Shown here piece after piece: positions 32,359-33,457 of a stretch of DNA of 33,457 nt. A program made the position numbers and the translations under genes. Numbering within the stretch: the stretch's first letter is position 1; each line of letters starts with the position of its first letter. This DNA is from an uncultured Oscillospiraceae bacterium (GTDB lineage: Bacteria > Bacillota > Clostridia > Oscillospirales > Acutalibacteraceae). The stretch spans positions 1-33,457 of the forward strand of contig CASDTR010000027.1 of the NCBI GenBank assembly GCA_949283785.1. The letters are read 5' to 3'. Under the pieces are notes generated by a model. The model was not told the origin of the DNA. It did not search any database and worked only from the letters and a program-made list of their open reading frames with translations.

Positions 32359-32387
32359 TTGACAAAAAGCAAAAAGGGATATAAGAT
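32359..32387 (+). promoter_or_regulatory. promoter of the second NEAT-like gene
   Basis: A perfect TTGACA (32359-32364) is followed by TATAAG (32380-32385) at 15 bases or TAAGAT (32382-32387) at 17. It shares the TTGACA-N12-GGATATAA layout with the promoter of the paralogue. The iron-box-like sequence starts four bases later. Confidence 0.6.
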
Positions 32388-32390
32388 TGT

Positions 32391-32423
32391 GTTAGTTAAG
32401 GCTAACGCATGCCGGCTAGTTAG
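32391..32423 (+). promoter_or_regulatory. DtxR/IdeR-like iron box plus extra half-site
   Basis: Starting at 32392, 14 of 19 bases match the classical DtxR/IdeR consensus TTAGGTTAGSCTAACCTAA. GTTAG (32391-32395) and CTAAC (32402-32406) form the dyad, and a further GTTAG lies at 32419-32423. The site covers the expected transcription start, where an iron-bound repressor would block the gene. The protein assignment is inference; no dtxR gene is in the window. Confidence 0.5.
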
Positions 32424-32464
32424 TCCACGCAAACTTCATGAACATGAAAGGAATATGACATATA

Positions 32465-33295
32465 ATGAAAAAATTTATTGCAATTATGACACTGATCTGT
32501 GCGCTGATCGGTTCGGCCGTATTTTCATCTTCCGCCGCAGGACCTGACAAAAACGGAGTTTACGAGGTTCCGATTCAGCTTAGGCACGCCGAAAAGGATA
32601 CCGCATCCATGGGCGACAGCTATATAATTCATACAGCTTTGCTTGAAATTGAAGACGGAGTAAAATATATAACAATAGTATCCGATTCATCAGTTATGAA
32701 CCTTGAATTTTCCTACTATACCGACGGTTCAGTTACGGGAAATACCGCATCAGCCGAAAAAGTTAAAAACGTCGAGATAGACGGTAAGACCTATTCCGTC
32801 GGATACAGATTCCCCCTTAAAGGAAGCGGTCAGCTTGCAGGAGTCAAATTCAAAGCCTCGATCATGCCCGTAAGTCCCTCGGCAAGGGTTTACATTGATT
32901 ACGAAAAAAGCGTTATGGTATCATCATACGAAGAAACCACCGCCGCTGTAACCGCATCGATCCCAAGTACATCGGTTTCGGAAGCAAATCCCGCCGAAAC
33001 CCAAGGCACTCAAGCTTCTTTATCATCTTCGGTCAATGCTGAAATAACAGAAAAAAGCAACACGGCTCTAACAGAAAGTCAAATTGATTCCGAATCAAAA
33101 TTTGTGAATAAAAGCACAGAACAGATTGCAGGCGAAATATCACAGTCCGAGGAAAGCACCTCGCCCGCCTTAGGTCAGCAGGAAAACACAAATAAAGGAT
33201 TGGCGGCAGGTATAACCATAGCCGCAGTCATAATCGCAGGAGCCTGCGTCGGAATAATAATCAAAGCTAAAATAAAAAAGTACAATTATTCATAA
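32465..33295 (+). CDS. secreted, membrane-anchored NEAT-like domain protein 2
   Basis: This 276-residue paralogue of the preceding protein has a signal peptide at about 1-24, a NEAT-like domain at about 28-152 (NGVYEVPIQLRHAE ... ALLEIEDGVKYITI ... FSYYTDGSVTG ... ARVYIDYE), a long Ser/Thr/Glu-rich linker, a membrane helix at about 247-268 and a Lys-rich tail. The segment SMGDSY resembles the S-x4-Y helix of haem-binding NEAT domains, but a clear Y-x3-Y is absent. A DtxR-like box before this gene supports iron-responsive expression. Confidence 0.72.
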   Translation: MKKFIAIMTLICALIGSAVFSSSAAGPDKNGVYEVPIQLRHAEKDTASMGDSYIIHTALLEIEDGVKYITIVSDSSVMNLEFSYYTDGSVTGNTASAEKVKNVEIDGKTYSVGYRFPLKGSGQLAGVKFKASIMPVSPSARVYIDYEKSVMVSSYEETTAAVTASIPSTSVSEANPAETQGTQASLSSSVNAEITEKSNTALTESQIDSESKFVNKSTEQIAGEISQSEESTSPALGQQENTNKGLAAGITIAAVIIAGACVGIIIKAKIKKYNYS

Positions 33296-33321
33296 AACCG
33301 AAAGAACCGCAGATTTAAAAT

Positions 33322-33457
33322 GGTTCTATGTCAAATGTTGGGGTAGCCAATAAATAAAGGAGCAGGGGAGCAGGCGAAAGTCGGAGACTTTTGCCTGCTC
33401 AATTTATGTTAAGCGGCGTCGGCAAACATAAAAAGTATTCTTTTTCTGAAGCGGTCA
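33322..33457. mobile_element. possible end of an ISL3-family insertion sequence, cut by the window edge
   Basis: The sequence from 33322 begins GGTTCTATGTCAAATGTTGG. From memory, this resembles ISL3-type terminal repeats (GGCTCTTTGTCAA...). The AT-rich octamer TTTAAAAT just before it would be the expected kind of 8-base target duplication. No transposase frame is visible before the window ends. A 15-bp hairpin (33368-33382 with 33386-33400) lies inside. If the other end and a transposase are not found downstream, this call fails. Confidence 0.4.
33368..33400. repeat. 15-bp stem hairpin near the window end
   Basis: GAGCAGGCGAAAGTC pairs with GACTTTTGCCTGCTC across a GGA loop, with one G-T pair. 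It is followed by AATTTATG, so the T-run is weak. It may be a terminator for the second NEAT-like gene or part of the insertion element. Confidence 0.5.

Overview
The window looks like a chromosomal segment of a spore-forming, low-to-medium GC Bacillota, most likely a Clostridia/Oscillospiraceae-type bacterium. This is inferred from the Firmicutes-type order (yqfC-yqfD-phoH-ybeY-dgkA ... era-yqzL-recO; ylxM-ffh-rpsP-khpA), from sporulation genes (yqfC, yqfD, ylbJ, dpaA, dpaB), from an HPr with both regulatory residues, from a T-box in front of pheST, from UPF0297/ireB and from strong AGGAGG-type ribosome binding sites with some GTG and TTG starts. UGA is an ordinary stop here (proA, acpS, nnr).

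Layout. From about 250 to 11100 almost everything is on the minus strand. It comprises a protein-targeting/translation operon (ylxM-ffh-rpsP-khpA, 249-2580) fired by a perfect consensus sigma-A promoter lying inside a terminator-like inverted repeat; a DNA repair group (yqzL-recO-mutS2) below era; dgkA, ybeY and phoH; and the sporulation pair yqfC-yqfD. From 11239 to 12945 a plus-strand group carries ylbJ, a cysteine-rich small protein and a YdhG-like protein. Dipicolinate synthase (dpaA-dpaB) is divergent from murC. The 16.0-16.4 kb interval is a gene-free block of repeated hairpins. It is followed on the minus strand by an ECF sigma/anti-sigma pair, proB-proA with a membrane protein, ptsH, a coiled-coil polysaccharide deacetylase, a broken mazF-type toxin gene, a lipoprotein, a bifunctional NAD(P)HX repair enzyme and acpS. 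From 26.3 kb everything is on the plus strand: T-box, pheS, pheT, ireB, a membrane protein with an Ada-like zinc motif, and two tandem surface proteins with NEAT-like domains. A sequence resembling an ISL3-family end lies near the right edge.

Most genes are housekeeping. The signals most worth attention are regulatory: a six-unit, helically phased TTGTA array just upstream of the deacetylase promoter, which looks like an extended WalR (cell-wall two-component) site; a DtxR-like iron box over the start of the second NEAT-like gene; a nonsense codon in mazF; and large perfect palindromes near ireB and at 100-123. No CRISPR array, tRNA, rRNA or prophage was seen.
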